Shown: piece after piece, positions 1 to 10,927 of the stretch
Layout of the letters: every line of letters starts with the position of its first letter
Numbering within the stretch: the first letter of the stretch is position 1
NCBI RefSeq assembly: GCF_030253575.1
Contig: NC_080563.1
Location: forward strand, 36,193,001 to 36,257,000
Reading direction: 5' to 3'
Length of the DNA stretch: 64,000 nucleotides
Source of the DNA: Rhododendron vialii
Lineage: Eukaryota; Streptophyta; Magnoliopsida; Ericales; Ericaceae
Translations under genes and position numbers: made by a program
Notes under the pieces: model-generated
What the model saw: the letters and a program-made list of their open reading frames with translations, nothing else
Told to the model about the DNA's origin: nothing
The model's database searches: none

Positions 1-228
1 ATCTGTAATGTGCCCCACACAAAATCTGTGCGTGATTTGTTTTCAATTTATCTATGTTAACAGACTTATTGTTTATAGAATGACATTCATTGAATTGGAA
101 AGTGATAGTGCAACTGTTCTATTTTACGGAACGACATTAATTGAATTGGAAAGTGAGAGTTTATCTTTTAAATAACAATGCAAACGCAACTTATATTAAT
201 AAAATTACATACAAATCGTGCAGCCCAC
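1..228. other. Left flank with relic resembling the tandem unit
   Basis: No gene seen. Bases 75-170 carry two copies of a motif around GACATTCATTGAATTGG that closely match 5680-5765 in unit A and 12030-12120 in unit B. This suggests that a further, deleted copy of the tandem unit lies to the left, although a dispersed repeat would look the same. Confidence 0.4.
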
Positions 229-1911
229 AGGCCTACAAAATTATTTTGTGAATTTTTATTATTTATGCTCACTTATTTTGGAATCTAGAATATATTTTCT
301 CAATAAAAAAAAGGAGTGTGGCAGGGTTGGTAAACCCGGTATCCCATAGGGACGTGGGTATCCATACATTGCCCAATCGAGTTTCGGGGCTAAACTTTCT
401 AGTCGGGTAGAGCAAAACCCGCCCCGACCACATAATTATTTCTTCATCCTAAAAAAAGTTGAGTGGCACCGATTTTTGGAGTTGAGTCTTGTTCACTCTC
501 TTAAAGGGTGAATATTTCTCTCTTTCTTATTAGTTGAAATGGTATCGATTCCACTATAAAAGTGTATGGATCTCACCATAAAGTGATATCATGTTTATTA
601 AAAAATATATTGCACGAATGAGACCTACTCTATATCAATCAATATGAGGAAAAATAATATTCACCCGAGGGTAAACAAAATTGTACTCGAATTTTTGTGT
701 GAGTTCTCTAAATGGATCCCACAAAAGGTGGTGTGTACCTATAGTTTTAGGGAAATAATATTGGTACTCCAAAAATTGATGCAGACACTTTAAAATCAAT
801 GTTATTTTCAAAGCCATTTTCTTTTGTTTTTAGAATGCCTACATTAATTTTTGGAGTGCCAATATCATTTCCCTAGTTTTATTGCATTGGTAGAGAGAGT
901 CCAACAGAGAAATGTACCTGCCAATCATAACGGTACCCTAGAATGTTTGTACTGTAATTAAATTAAAGATCCAACGGTGCAAAGAATCTTAGTATCACCT
1001 CAATCAACGGTCGACCTTGACTTAACCTGGGCCGTCAGATCAATAAAAGCATGTACAGTACCAAATTGGCAAAGAATAGAACTAGTTGAACGGCTGAGAT
1101 TGGTTATTATTACGACGTGGACGTTCAGGATGCTATGACGCGGAAAGAAAAGTCCGAGGTCTTGAAGGAACAGACACGGCTAATTTTTACCCTCTGTAGT
1201 TGTCGGCCATTTACCAGCTGGATGGACAGGAGGATACTATTGGGGTTTTTATTTTTTATTTTTTATATATATGACAGAAACTATTGGTATTTTATTTCAA
1301 ATGCAAGACTTCTCGGCTTCACCTGACTATTGTTTTAATGGATTTTAGGTGTTTTACAAACCCAAGGGAAAATGAATATTTCATCTTCATTTCAATCCAT
1401 GGAAAATGAATATTTCATCTTCATTTCAATCCGTTTGTTTTTCAGAAACTAAATTTTGTTGTTCACTTATTGACTTTGAATTGTTATAAAGTAAACATAG
1501 AAAAACAACAAAGATAAATTTAGCCCAACGGCATCAAGAGTGTATTTAGGTGTTAGAGAAAAAGAGATCAAGAATTCTACTGCTCTTCCAATGTGTTTAT
1601 TTATCTATCTGAACAATATTGACTTTTAGTAACGAAAAAGAAACGTTTGAAAAATTGAAGCACTACAAGTGCAATGATTATGTGTGTTATTAAAAATTCG
1701 AATCTAATAATGTAGAACTGAATTGTGCGGAGGAAGGAAGTTTCCTGAGTGGCTTCGTTGTATTTTTATGCTCTGTTTTCAAATCAAAGTTTCAACATAT
1801 TTTTCTTTGTCTCTCTAGTTTTTAAACATGCCTAACTTTTTTTTTCAATGGTTTTTTATTTCATTGAATACTTATTGAACTATATTATTTACATAAAATG
1901 AATAATATACC
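229..1911. other. Non-coding 5' part of unit A
   Basis: No gene recognised. The stretch is AT-rich and is matched by unit B (7488-8160 and 9095-10015). A short duplicated phrase (AAAATGAATATTTCATCTTCATTTC) occurs at about 1370-1430. Short open frames such as 1117-1326 are not preserved in the sister copy. Confidence 0.6.
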
Positions 1912-3620
1912 TGTTTCTTCCGAAAAATGTAAAAATTGGCCTAGGAACAGCGAGTAGGGCAGTTCTAGGCCTAATGCGGGCGTGCCAGGACTGGATTGCA
2001 GTCCAAATTCGTATCAAGGCCTGGATGCCTCATACCAGGACTCAATTGCAGTCCAAATTCGTGCTAAGGCCTGAATGCCCCAGATTTGACTTCGTATTGA
2101 GCGATTGCGTATGACCTAAGGGGTGAGGCCGTATGTGGTTCGTGGTTTGCCTTGTCGGGATAAGGACTTAGTATTTCCTAACCGTGTGAAAAATGGAAAG
2201 AAAAAGAAAACAGGACTGAACGATAAGGTAAATGAGCTTCATTAACGGTTTAACAAAGTTTAGGTACAATGAAATGAAAGGAAATAAAATCTAGGCTGGG
2301 CTAGATTGGGCTGAAAGATAAAATGCTTTGCGGGAAAGTAAAGATAATTGAAGTAATGCTTGAAAGAAATGAAAATGTAGGTGCATAAGCCGGGGGCTTG
2401 ATGGTCGGGGACCATTGCCAAGGCCTTCAATTCTGGTATTTATAAGCAATGCTTCCAGGCCTTGAGCTGCTTCAACAGGCCTTCATGCATGGCTGCCATA
2501 TGGCCTTCTAGCAGAGGCTTAGGCTTGAGCAGCTTCGAAATGCTCCAATGAAGGGTTGTTCTTTGACCAAAACGTGCTCTTCACTCCAAGAAAATGGCCA
2601 AAGCCTGAAAAATCCTCATTTTCTGCATAAAATTGAGTGAGTTGCTTGTGTGCAGCTTGCTAAGGTCTGCATGAGTCATTCACCAATAGCTCCAAGGGCT
2701 GCATGTACGCCACCTGTCCCTGGCCTTGCATCATGCTGAAGAATGGGGTCCCACTAGTTCAGACCTTGAGCTGCTGGTAAGCAACTTACCTAGATCTGCC
2801 AAACAAGAACATTCTAGGCCTTTGAGCTGCTTGTGAGCAGCTTGAGGCCTTTGAGCTGCTTGTGAGCATGGATGTTTATAAAAAAGGGATATTTGGGCCC
2901 ACCAAGGCCAAAAACGCAAGCCTAGTTGAGCTGCTTGTGAGCAGCTTATGTGATGTTAGATAGAGGCCTTTGAGCTGCTTGTCCAGGCCTAAGCTGCTTG
3001 TGAGCTGCTTGGGATGTCTCCATGCATGGTTGCCACGTGTCCCAAGCCTTGCTTCATGCTAAAGGATAGTAAAGACTCAGACCTTGAGCTGCTTGTAAGT
3101 AGCTTACCTAGATTTGCCCAACAAGAACATTCTAGGCCTTTGAGCTGCTTGTGAGCAGCTTGAGACCTTTTCCCTGCCAACTGAAGGCCATAGGTGACGT
3201 TTTCTTTAAGAAGTAGGTCCATCTATTACTTGGGCCTGAACTTGAGGAGCATCATAGGACTCTTCTCTTTGTAAGCCATGCGAGCCCAAGTTTGGAAAGA
3301 AAACTTGGGCTTTAACTGATTTAGGCCCACTTAGAAGGCCTTATTATTTCTAAGAACTGGCATAGGCTTGGATAAAACACTCAGATCTAGTGGGTCAACC
3401 CAAGTCTTCGGCCAATCTTGGGCTTGGGCTTGTGATAACGAAATCTTAGGCATAATTTGGCCCAGGCCTTTGAAAACTCAACTCGATCAGTGGCGTTCAA
3501 ATCGGCCCGATTTCGTGGATGATCGATCATGAGGCTTTTTAGCGCCTGAGACCTTCATTCAAGGCCTTCTTCTAACCACAAATTGATTTTTTGAATTTTG
3601 ACCAAAAATGAGTGTAAACA
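1912..3620. mobile_element. Probable solo LTR (about 1.7 kb) in unit A
   Basis: The insertion is absent from the matching place in unit B (about 10015). It begins TGTTTC and ends GTAAACA, giving the TGTTT...AAACA termini expected of a plant LTR. It is flanked by ATACC (1907-1911) and ATTCC (3621-3625), a 5-bp target duplication with one mismatch; unit B reads ATACC there. There is no coding capacity. An internal direct repeat, offset by 318 bp, starts at 2761 and 3079, and the phrase GAGCTGCTTGTGAGC recurs about seven times between 2820 and 3160. A non-coding TE remnant other than a solo LTR remains possible. Confidence 0.65.
2761..3165. repeat. Direct repeats inside the solo LTR
   Basis: Two related blocks begin AGACCTTGAG at 2761 and 3079. 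Both contain CAAGAACATTCTAGGCC followed by TTTGAGCTGCTTGTGAGCAG. Single copies of the short motif lie between them. Confidence 0.8.
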
Positions 3621-4048
3621 ATTCCATAAGACAGAGGATATGGTATTAATAGTCCAAGAACTATTCATCCATTACGATAATAGCTTTACGAACTTATATA
3701 GTATTCTTTTACTATTAGTCACCTCAAACAAATAGATGCAAAATGTTAACGGAAGGTGGAGTAGGGACTTCATTGACACGCAAACAAAAAACTCAGAGCT
3801 CAAATTAATGAAACAAACACTATAGAAACTCAGAAATCCACACAAAATTTCAAGGACCAATGTCATAATTTACTACTTTATTTAATTCCAAATTAGTTGT
3901 CATCAAACCGAGTTAAAAACCCTTACTCGCTTTCCCCCGCTCCTATAAATTAAACGTTAAGGACCAATTCAGCAATTTATTAGACTATTTAATTCAAAAA
4001 TAGTTGTCACCAAACCGAGTCAAACCCTTACTCGCTTTCCTCCCCTAT

Positions 4049-4056
4049 TATAAATA
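4049..4056 (+). promoter_or_regulatory. TATA box of arabinogalactan gene A
   Basis: TATAAATA lies about 145 bp upstream of the ATG, followed by a CT-rich leader with a (CT)n run at 4088-4125. The proximal promoter is internally duplicated. The sequence around AGTTGTCA(T/C)CAAACCGAGT and CTTACTCGCTTTCC at 3895-3940 recurs at 4000-4045, each followed by a TATAAA-like motif (the upstream one near 3942). Unit B has one full copy and a short partial one. Confidence 0.7.
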
Positions 4057-4086
4057 CTGTGGTTCTCAACCTCTTCTCTCCAACTG

Positions 4087-4126
<40 letters not shown>

Positions 4127-4199
4127 AAACACGCAGTTGATTGTTTTTGATTCAGGGAGAGAGTAACACATTATACATACTCCTAAGTCCTGACAAAAA

Positions 4200-4601
4200 A
4201 TGGCTCGCTCCGGTAGCGCAATCTTGTTCGTGCTACTCGCTCTGGTTCCCTTGTCCGCCTTCGCCCAGTCTCCAAGTTCATCTCCAGCCTCTTCGCCAAC
4301 ACAATCCACCAGGCCGGTGCCCCCTCCTCCTCCTCCTCCTCCTCATGCTCCTGATCCCCCGCCGCTCGCCTCTCCAACCGCCTCGCCAATATCCTCTCCC
4401 ACCCCCTCTCCTGCAACGGCTCCCGTACCGGCTCCTGCAACGACTTCCGTGCCCCCTCCCGCCGCCATGACTCCGTCCTCCATCTCCGCCCCTGCACTCT
4501 CTCCCACTCCTCCTGCCAGCGGCGCCACGTTGAACAGAGTCACCGTCGCTGGATCTGCTGCTGCCGCCGTTGTTTTTTTCGCTGCGACTCTGTTGCTTTA
4601 G
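4200..4601 (+). CDS. Classical arabinogalactan protein, copy A
   Basis: Predicted 133-residue intronless protein. Residues 1-22 form a signal peptide (hydrophobic core LFVLLALVPLSAFA), leaving Gln as a likely new N-terminus. Residues 23-108 are rich in Pro, Ala, Ser and Thr with SP, AP and TP dipeptides, the pattern hydroxylated and O-arabinogalactosylated in AGPs. A run of eight prolines near residues 41-48 resembles extensin-like arabinosylation sites. The C-terminal hydrophobic tail (from about VTVAGS to the Leu end) fits a GPI-anchor signal, so the mature protein should sit on the outer plasma membrane or in the cell wall. The ATG follows the TATA box and CT-rich leader and matches the start in copy B. 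Family assignment rests on composition and architecture; no specific AGP orthologue is claimed. Confidence 0.9.
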   Translation: MARSGSAILFVLLALVPLSAFAQSPSSSPASSPTQSTRPVPPPPPPPPHAPDPPPLASPTASPISSPTPSPATAPVPAPATTSVPPPAAMTPSSISAPALSPTPPASGATLNRVTVAGSAAAAVVFFAATLLL

Positions 4602-6871
4602 ATCTGATATCGAGTTTCCAAGCTAATTCTTTATCTTTTAAATTTTGATTGATTGATTTATTTATTTGGATATGTGCCTGTTGGTTATGACGGTGTCACG
4701 GTGGTGTTGGTGATTACAACTGCATTGTCTTGTTTACAGTCGACTTGATTAATTTTATTGTTTGATTATGGAATGTATTCTCTGTCATCATCATCCTTGG
4801 CTTTTTTCTTGAATGGTTCGGTATCTTCGATTCGTACTTACATAAATGTCTGGCGCGTAAACTTAAACCATTAAAATTTTTTATTTTTTTTAAAAAGAAT
4901 CAAATTTTTTTCACAGATTAATAAATATCAATGGATTTTTTTAAGTTGTGAAACGTTATTACCGTTGTCATAAAGAACACAAGCGAGTGTAACGCTGACT
5001 GTGATTTGACAAGTACCGAATGAAGATCGAATTCATGATTTTGAAATAGTGGTTTAAATATGATGAAATTTGTCCCTTTTTTTTAGAGTATACTGCGATA
5101 GAAGACAAGTCATATAATTCGTGTGCGAGTGAAAGTATTTTTAAAACACATTTCAAACTACTAAAATTTGCAAGAATGAGGATTATGTAACTAAAGATAG
5201 AAGACTTAAAGAGAGTATAAAGAAGTTCTATTTGAAATGTTTTTTTTTTTAAATTTAGATTTTAGATTTTAAATATCCTAAAAATTGAATTTTTTTTTTG
5301 CAATAAAAAATATCAACTTAGATAATCTAATACTAAAATCTAAAATTTATTGCAATATCTATAATTATCGCGAGCACTCTCTGAATGGCATCATATTGGA
5401 TGTAACCCCAATTAATAGCCCCATTAAATGAACAAATACGTAAACACAACTCACTTGGAAAGAAATGATCAATGTTTTGCTTTTGAGAGAAATTGACTTC
5501 CATGATCCCTCGTTTAGAAGTGTACAAAGGTGACTAACTGAGAAAGTGTATAAAACTTCGTGTATGGATTTTAGGAGCTTTTTCTCCAAGACAACTTCCC
5601 AAAAATTCTGGTCATTGTTTTTCCCGAAAAAGTTTTTCCACACATTCATTGAATGACATTGGATCAAACAAAATTTTATAGAATGACATTCATTGAATTG
5701 GTAAGTGAGAGTGCAATTGTTCTATTTTATAGAATGACATTCATTGAATTGAAAAGTGATAGTTGAAACCTCCTAACTAGTGCTATCAATTTTTTAGGTC
5801 TAATAAAAAACAGAGTATCTTAGGACGCCCAAAATACAGTAATAAAAATGGAGGGATCCTATGTTCTTAGGATTTGTTTGGAACCTATAGAAAAAAGAAG
5901 AAAGGAAGAGAAAATCATTTTTTTTCCTTGTTTGGTTCGAAAGATAATAGAAAAGAAAGTAACAAAACAAAGAATTAAGCAAAAAAAAATTTGGTTTGTC
6001 ACATGGTTCACAGCTGTTCCATGTGAAATTGCATCAGAAACATTGTTTATTGGACATATTAATTTGTGGGGAAAAATTATGATAGGAGGAATTCTGTAAG
6101 GTACGCAACGGGTTTTATTTTGAAGATTCGAATGATTTTAATTAGCTTCTGGATCTGAAGCAATGAAAATGATCACAGAAGTAAGATTCGAGTTCATCTT
6201 GCACGTCCCAATTATTTTATCGTCCATGTAGAAAAATCACGTTAATTGAAGATCAATTAAGACTTGGTCAAGAACGAAAATTTGTTTAGAACGAATTGTC
6301 TGATCAATGCTCATGTCAGATCAACTTAATTTTTTAATAATAAGCACATCGAGACTGGTACAATGAAAAGGATAGCTTAAATTGTCATATAGGACTAAAG
6401 TGGTTATAGTTTTGAACACGAGGGTAAATTAATTGATGCATAAAAATCACGCTAATTGACCATCCGCTAATTGAACATAAGACTTGGTCTAGTCATATTT
6501 GTCTAAGACGAAGTAAATGGTCTGATCGATGCTCGTGTCCGGTACAATGATTTTATCATCCATGCATAAAAATTACGTTAATTGAACATCAGTTAAGACT
6601 TAGTCTAGTCATACGTGTCTAAAACAAAGTGAATTGTCTAATCGGTGCTCATGTCTTGTCAGTTTGATTTTTTACGTGAACAATAAATACATCGAGACTA
6701 GTAACATGAATAACTTAAATTGTCACATAAGACTAAAGTGGTTCTAGTACGAAACCGAGTATATTGGATCAGTGCTATTCCCAAACCAAGTACTCGATCA
6801 ATCATCCATATGCCCATATAATGTAAATTACAAACATCTTTTAAATGGTCATGAGAGAGAGAGAGAGAACT
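4602..6871. other. Non-coding spacer of unit A
   Basis: AT-rich spacer between the AGP gene and the pseudogene, collinear with 10928-13001 in unit B. No gene recognised. It includes paired GACATTCATTGAATTG motifs near 5680 and 5735 and the degenerate direct repeats described separately. Confidence 0.6.
6230..6700. repeat. Degenerate direct repeats, unit A
   Basis: Three imperfect copies, at roughly 6232-6330, 6440-6545 and 6565-6690. Each contains an ACGYTAATTGA block, then AAGACTTGGTC or similar, then a GTCTGATCRATGCTC block. Unit B has two recognisable copies (12543-12640 and 12675-12775). Confidence 0.7.
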
Positions 6872-7281
6872 TTACAAGACAACAAATTTATACAATGCGA
6901 CCCAAGTCACCCTGACTCACCCAAGTACACATCATTGCAACAAAAGGAGAGAGAACCCCTGAGGAAGATGGTGCCGGAACAGAGCTAGGTGGCTCGGTAA
7001 AAGTCGTCGGGTGGTGGTACCGGTGGGCGGCGGAGATCCGGAGGGCGCGGCCGTGGATCCTCTTACGGCGGTGGCAGTGACAAACAGCTTCATTCCGCTG
7101 CCGCAGTGGCCAATGATGCTACAAATGTAGTAATGGGTTCCCGATCGGGAACTGTAGTCTCACTCTTGAGAGATACGTTGGTGGACCCACTGTTGTCTGC
7201 GCTGATCGGATTCTACAGTGCAGTTGTTGTAGTCGCTTTCACTGATTTCATCCACCGTGTGACCACTTCCATAATTGAACA
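6872..7281 (-). pseudogene. Phytocyanin exon 2 pseudogene (unit A)
   Basis: This is the duplicate of the functional-looking exon 2 at 13002-13396. Matching landmarks include the segment encoding the His ligand region, the block coding for the Cys-Gly-x-x-Gly-His ligand loop, and the Pro-rich tail. It is broken in several ways. There is an insertion of about 20 bases near 7140-7165, a two-base deletion near 7208 (GGATTC where unit B reads GGGTTTCC), changes in the tail, and no exon 1, because the duplication breakpoint lies in the intron at about 7487. It cannot yield a cupredoxin. Confidence 0.85.
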
Positions 7282-8160
7282 CTACCATGGGCCCCGAAAT
7301 AAGAAACCGAGGAAGGATCAAATCAACACTTCGTAATTATCAATGAAAACTATAATGCAAACATTTTCAAATATTCGTTTTACGTTCATCCAACGAAGGA
7401 GATCAGTATGTGGATAACGGTAATCCTATATCGAAAGGGGAAAAAAAAAAAACCATGAGCATCTCGTTGAATGTCAAGTAATTGAAGTAGGCCTGTAAAT
7501 TATTTTGTGAATTTTTTTTATTTTGCAAACTTTTTTATTTGTGCTCACTTATTTTTAAGTCTAGATATATTTTCTCAATAAAAAAAGGAGTGGGCGGGGC
7601 TAGTAAACCCGATATCCCATACGGGCTGAGATACCTACATTACCCAGTAGGGGTTTCGGGGCTAAACTTTCGGGTCGGGATAGGGCAAAACCCGCCCTGC
7701 CGTCGACCCACATAATTAGTCTTCATACTAAAAAAGTTAAGCGACTCTGATTTTTTGTGTCAGATCTCTAAATGGATCCCATAAAAAATGGTGTACATTT
7801 AATGTTCAACGGCGACAATGGCGGTGTCTGCAACGGCTTCAACATTCAGTCTACGGCGGGGTCATCTAGGAGAGTTTGCTCTATGTCCATACCTCGCCAC
7901 TCCAGTCTTGACCTCTCCAACCCCCTTCTTGAATGTGATCGACAAGTCCGACTCCAGCGTCTTGGCTTCAGGAGGCTTTTCTTTTTGTTTTGTTTATTGT
8001 ATTTTGTTTTTGCTTGTTGTTTTTTCTATTTTCGAACCGATAGTGTCCACTCCACTTTTATTGTACTGTGCTTTTCTTATATATAATATTTGAAATGATC
8101 TTGTTCGCAAAAAAAAATAACTCTAGTGACACTGCACCAAAATATTGTACCTGCCAATCA
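7282..8160. other. Junction region of the two tandem units
   Basis: Contains the remaining intron sequence of the truncated copy up to 7487, the A/B junction, and the start of unit B. The open frames at 7772-8093 overlap non-coding sequence that is not conserved as protein in unit A. No gene recognised. Confidence 0.6.
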
Positions 8161-9094
8161 TCCTCTCCAAACCTCTCTCTCCACACATCTGCCAAACCTT
8201 TTCTTGTAGAGCTGACAGCTCATTAATGAAAGTATGGGACGGTTTAGATCACGCTAGCTATGGGACGGTTTAGATCACGCTAGCTATGCAGCTTCCAAAT
8301 CCTAAAATCGTACGACGTCGTTTTTCTATTTTGTTCCAAACGGCAGATTAACACTCCGTTGGCCGTTAGGCCCGTTACCACCATCTATTTACAACAGTCA
8401 AAAAAGTGAGAAACACTAGAGCTTTCTTCGTCCACGAAGACGCTCTCCACTGTCCACTTTGCCCAATCAATCCGGCGTGCTACGGCGACGGTGACCCTGA
8501 CTCCGCGATCCGTCTGTAAGTTATTGAGAGAGATCTCTCTCGGCTCTGTAGTTGATTAGGTTTTTTCCATAAAAGGGTAGTAGATCTTCTTGATACTGAA
8601 ATCTAGTCTGGTTTTGTTTTCATTTTTGGTAAATGGACTTGACTTTGTTTCGATTTTGCAGCAACAACTAAAGAGAAGGATTTGTTTCGGATTACACCAG
8701 ATTTTGATAAATTTTAACAGTGAAGTTGATCAATTCAATGACAATCTGAATCTATGAAAGACAAATTCTTCCTTTGAACAGATTGAATTAAACTTTGAAG
8801 GAATCAGAGCAACAGAGAGAGAGAGAGATGGCTGTGAATGGACGAAAGGAGGTGGGTTGGGAGGAGGAATTGGGATTTAGGGCAAAATTAACCTGGAGTT
8901 CGAAATAGAAAAACGGAGTGCAAAACTGCCGTTTGGAAGAAAATAGCAAAACAACGTCGTACGACTTTAAGATTTGGAAGCTGCATAGCTGGCGTAATCT
9001 AAACCGTCCCTTACTTTTATTAATGAGCTGTCAGCTCTACAATAAAAGGTTTGGAAGATGCGTGGAGAGAGAGGTTTGGAGAGGATCTGAGTCC
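8161..9094. mobile_element. MULE-like element with about 190-bp inverted repeats
   Basis: Sequence from 8161 (TCCTCTCCAAACC...) to about 8350 is repeated inverted at about 8930-9087, with shared blocks such as GAGCTGACAGCTCATTAAT, GCAGCTTCCAAAT and TCGTACGACGT. CCAATCA flanks the element at 8154-8160 and 9095-9101, and unit A has one intact copy at the empty site, so this is an insertion. Long terminal inverted repeats fit Mutator-like elements. The right end has about 8 extra bases (CTGAGTCC) missing on the left, so the left tip may be eroded. The interior has a plausible 5' splice site (GTAAGTTATT, about 8516) and 3' splice site (TTTTGCAG, about 8661), suggesting a captured gene fragment. 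No transposase is present. A 28-bp direct duplication occurs at 8233-8288. Confidence 0.75.
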
Positions 9095-10365
9095 CCAATC
9101 ATAACGGTGCGCTGGAATTTTTGTTACTTTAATTAAAGATCCAACGGTACAAAGAATCTTAGTATCACTTCAATCAACGGTCGACCTTGACTTAACCTGA
9201 GCCGTCAGACCAAAAGAAGCATGTACAGTACCAAATTGGCAGAGAATAGAACTAGTTGAACGGCTGAGATTGGTTATTATTACCACGTGGACGTTCAGGA
9301 TGCTATGACGCGGAAGGAAAAGTCTGAGGTCTTGAAGGAACAGACACGGCTAATTTGTTTTTACCCTCTGTAGTTGTCGGCCAATTATCAGCCGGATGGA
9401 CAGGAGGATATTATTATTTATTTGTGGTAAATTGCGACATTCGTCCGTGTACTCTCGTGAGATTTCAATATAATCCTTGCACTTCTATTGGTATTTCAAA
9501 TGCAAGACTTCTCGGCTTCGCGTGACTAATTGTTTTAATGGAATTTAGGCTTTTCACAAACCCAAGGGAAAAATAATAGTATTTCATCTTCATTTCAATT
9601 TGTTTGGTTTTGAGAAACTAGATTTTATTGTTCACTTTGAATTATTATAAAGTAAACATAGAAAAATAGCCAAGATAAATTTGGCTCAACGGTATCAAGA
9701 GTACACTTAGGTGTCAAAAAAAAAAGAAGATCAAGAGTTCTACTACTCTTCCAATGTGTTTATCTATCTATTTGAACAATAATGACTTTTACTAACAAAA
9801 AAAGTAACGTCTGAAAATTTGAAGCACTACAAGTGCAATGATATGTGTGTTAAAAAAATTTTCAAATCTACTAATGCACAACTGAATTGTACGGAGGAAG
9901 GAACATTCATGAGTGGCTTTGTTGGGTTTTTATGCTCCCTTTTTTAACCAATATTTCACCTTTTTTCTCTCTAGTTTAAACAAGCCTTAGTATTATTTAC
10001 ATAAAATGAATAATATTCAATACCACGGAGGACGTGGTTATTAATAGTCCAAGAACTATTAATCCATTAGAATAATAGTTTTACGAACTTATATAATCCT
10101 TTAACATTAGTCGCCTCAAACAAACAGAAGCAAAATGTTAACGACAGATGGAATAGGGCCTACATTGACACACAAATAAAACATTCAGAGCTCAAATTAA
10201 TGAAACAAACACTATATAGAAATTCAGAAATTTAAACATAAAATTTTAAGGACCAATGTTATAGTAATTTACTACTTTATTTAATTCCAATATAGTTGTC
10301 ATCAAACCGAGTTAATTAGTTGTCATCAAACCGAGTCAAAACCCTTACTCGCTTTCCTCCCCTAT
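9095..10365. other. Non-coding 5' part of unit B
   Basis: Collinear with 900-1910 and 3626-4048 of unit A. No gene recognised. Confidence 0.6.
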
Positions 10366-10373
10366 TATAAATA
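10366..10373 (+). promoter_or_regulatory. TATA box of arabinogalactan gene B
   Basis: TATAAATA in the same context (CTCGCTTTCCTCCCCTAT) as in unit A, 123 bp upstream of the ATG and followed by a shorter CT-rich leader. Confidence 0.7.
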
Positions 10374-10495
10374 CTGCGTTTCTCTTCCTCTTCTCTTCAT
10401 AACCCTCTCTCTCTCTCTCTCTCTCTAAAACATTCAGTTGATTGTTTTTGATTCAGGGAGAGAGTAACACATTATACATACTCCTAAGACAAACA

Positions 10496-10927
10496 ATGGC
10501 TCGCTCCAGTGGCGCAATGTTGTTCGTGCTACTCGCTCTGGTCCCCTTATCCGCCATCGCCCAGTCTCCAAGTTCATCTCCAGCCTCTTCGCCAACACAA
10601 TCCACTAGGCCGATGCCCTCTACGCCGCCTCCTCCTCCTCCTGCTCCTTCTCCTATTCCAGTCGCCTCTCCAACCGCCTCGCCAAAATCCTCTCCCACCC
10701 CCTCTCCTTCAACCGCTCCCGTACCCGCTTCTGCAACGGCTCCCGTACCCTCTCCTGCAACAGCTCCCGTGCCCTCTCCCGCCGCCATGACTCCTTCCTC
10801 AATCTCCTCCGCCCCTGCGCACTCTCCGGGACCTTCCTCCACTCCTGAAAGCGCGGCCGCGTTGAACAGAGTCACCGTTGCCGGATCTGCTGCCGTTGTT
10901 TTCTTCGCTGCGACTTTGTTGCTTTAG
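10496..10927 (+). CDS. Classical arabinogalactan protein, copy B
   Basis: Predicted 143-residue intronless paralogue of the gene at 4200. The ATG is chosen by alignment with copy A. An upstream in-frame ATG at 10442 lies in sequence that is non-coding leader in copy A. Layout: signal peptide 1-23 (ending SAIA, mature Gln), then an SP/AP/TP-rich domain, then a C-terminal hydrophobic GPI signal (VTVAGSAAVVFFAATLLL). Compared with copy A the proline run is shorter, and an Ala-Pro-Val-Pro-Ser repeat (TAPVPSPA) is expanded to three copies around residues 76-98. It is expected at the cell surface like its paralogue. Signal and anchor regions are better conserved than the middle, which fits selection for targeting and composition rather than exact sequence. 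Confidence 0.9.
   Translation: MARSSGAMLFVLLALVPLSAIAQSPSSSPASSPTQSTRPMPSTPPPPPPAPSPIPVASPTASPKSSPTPSPSTAPVPASATAPVPSPATAPVPSPAAMTPSSISSAPAHSPGPSSTPESAAALNRVTVAGSAAVVFFAATLLL

Larger units (their letters stand above)
229..7487. repeat. Tandem segmental duplication, unit A
   Basis: This unit aligns in the same orientation with 7488-13605. Shared landmarks in order are the AT-rich start (229-480 against 7488-7760), a block at 900-1340 against 9095-9560, the arabinogalactan-protein gene (4200-4601 against 10496-10927), downstream sequence (4900-6100 against 11280-12420), degenerate repeats (6230-6700 against 12540-12800) and phytocyanin exon 2 plus the start of its intron (6872-7487 against 13002-13605). 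Unit A is longer mainly because of a 1.7 kb insertion at 1912-3620. The non-coding parts have diverged clearly, so the duplication is not recent. Confidence 0.9.

Noticed and set aside
4183-4543. Minus-strand open frames opposite AGP gene A (and 10453-10875 opposite gene B)
   Set aside because: Mirror frames of GC-rich, repetitive Pro/Ser/Ala codons. The plus-strand protein has signal and GPI regions and is conserved between copies; the minus frames have neither.
10442-10495. Upstream in-frame ATG extending AGP B by 18 residues
   Set aside because: The same leader sequence in copy A is out of frame with the AGP start, and the extension would bury the signal peptide.
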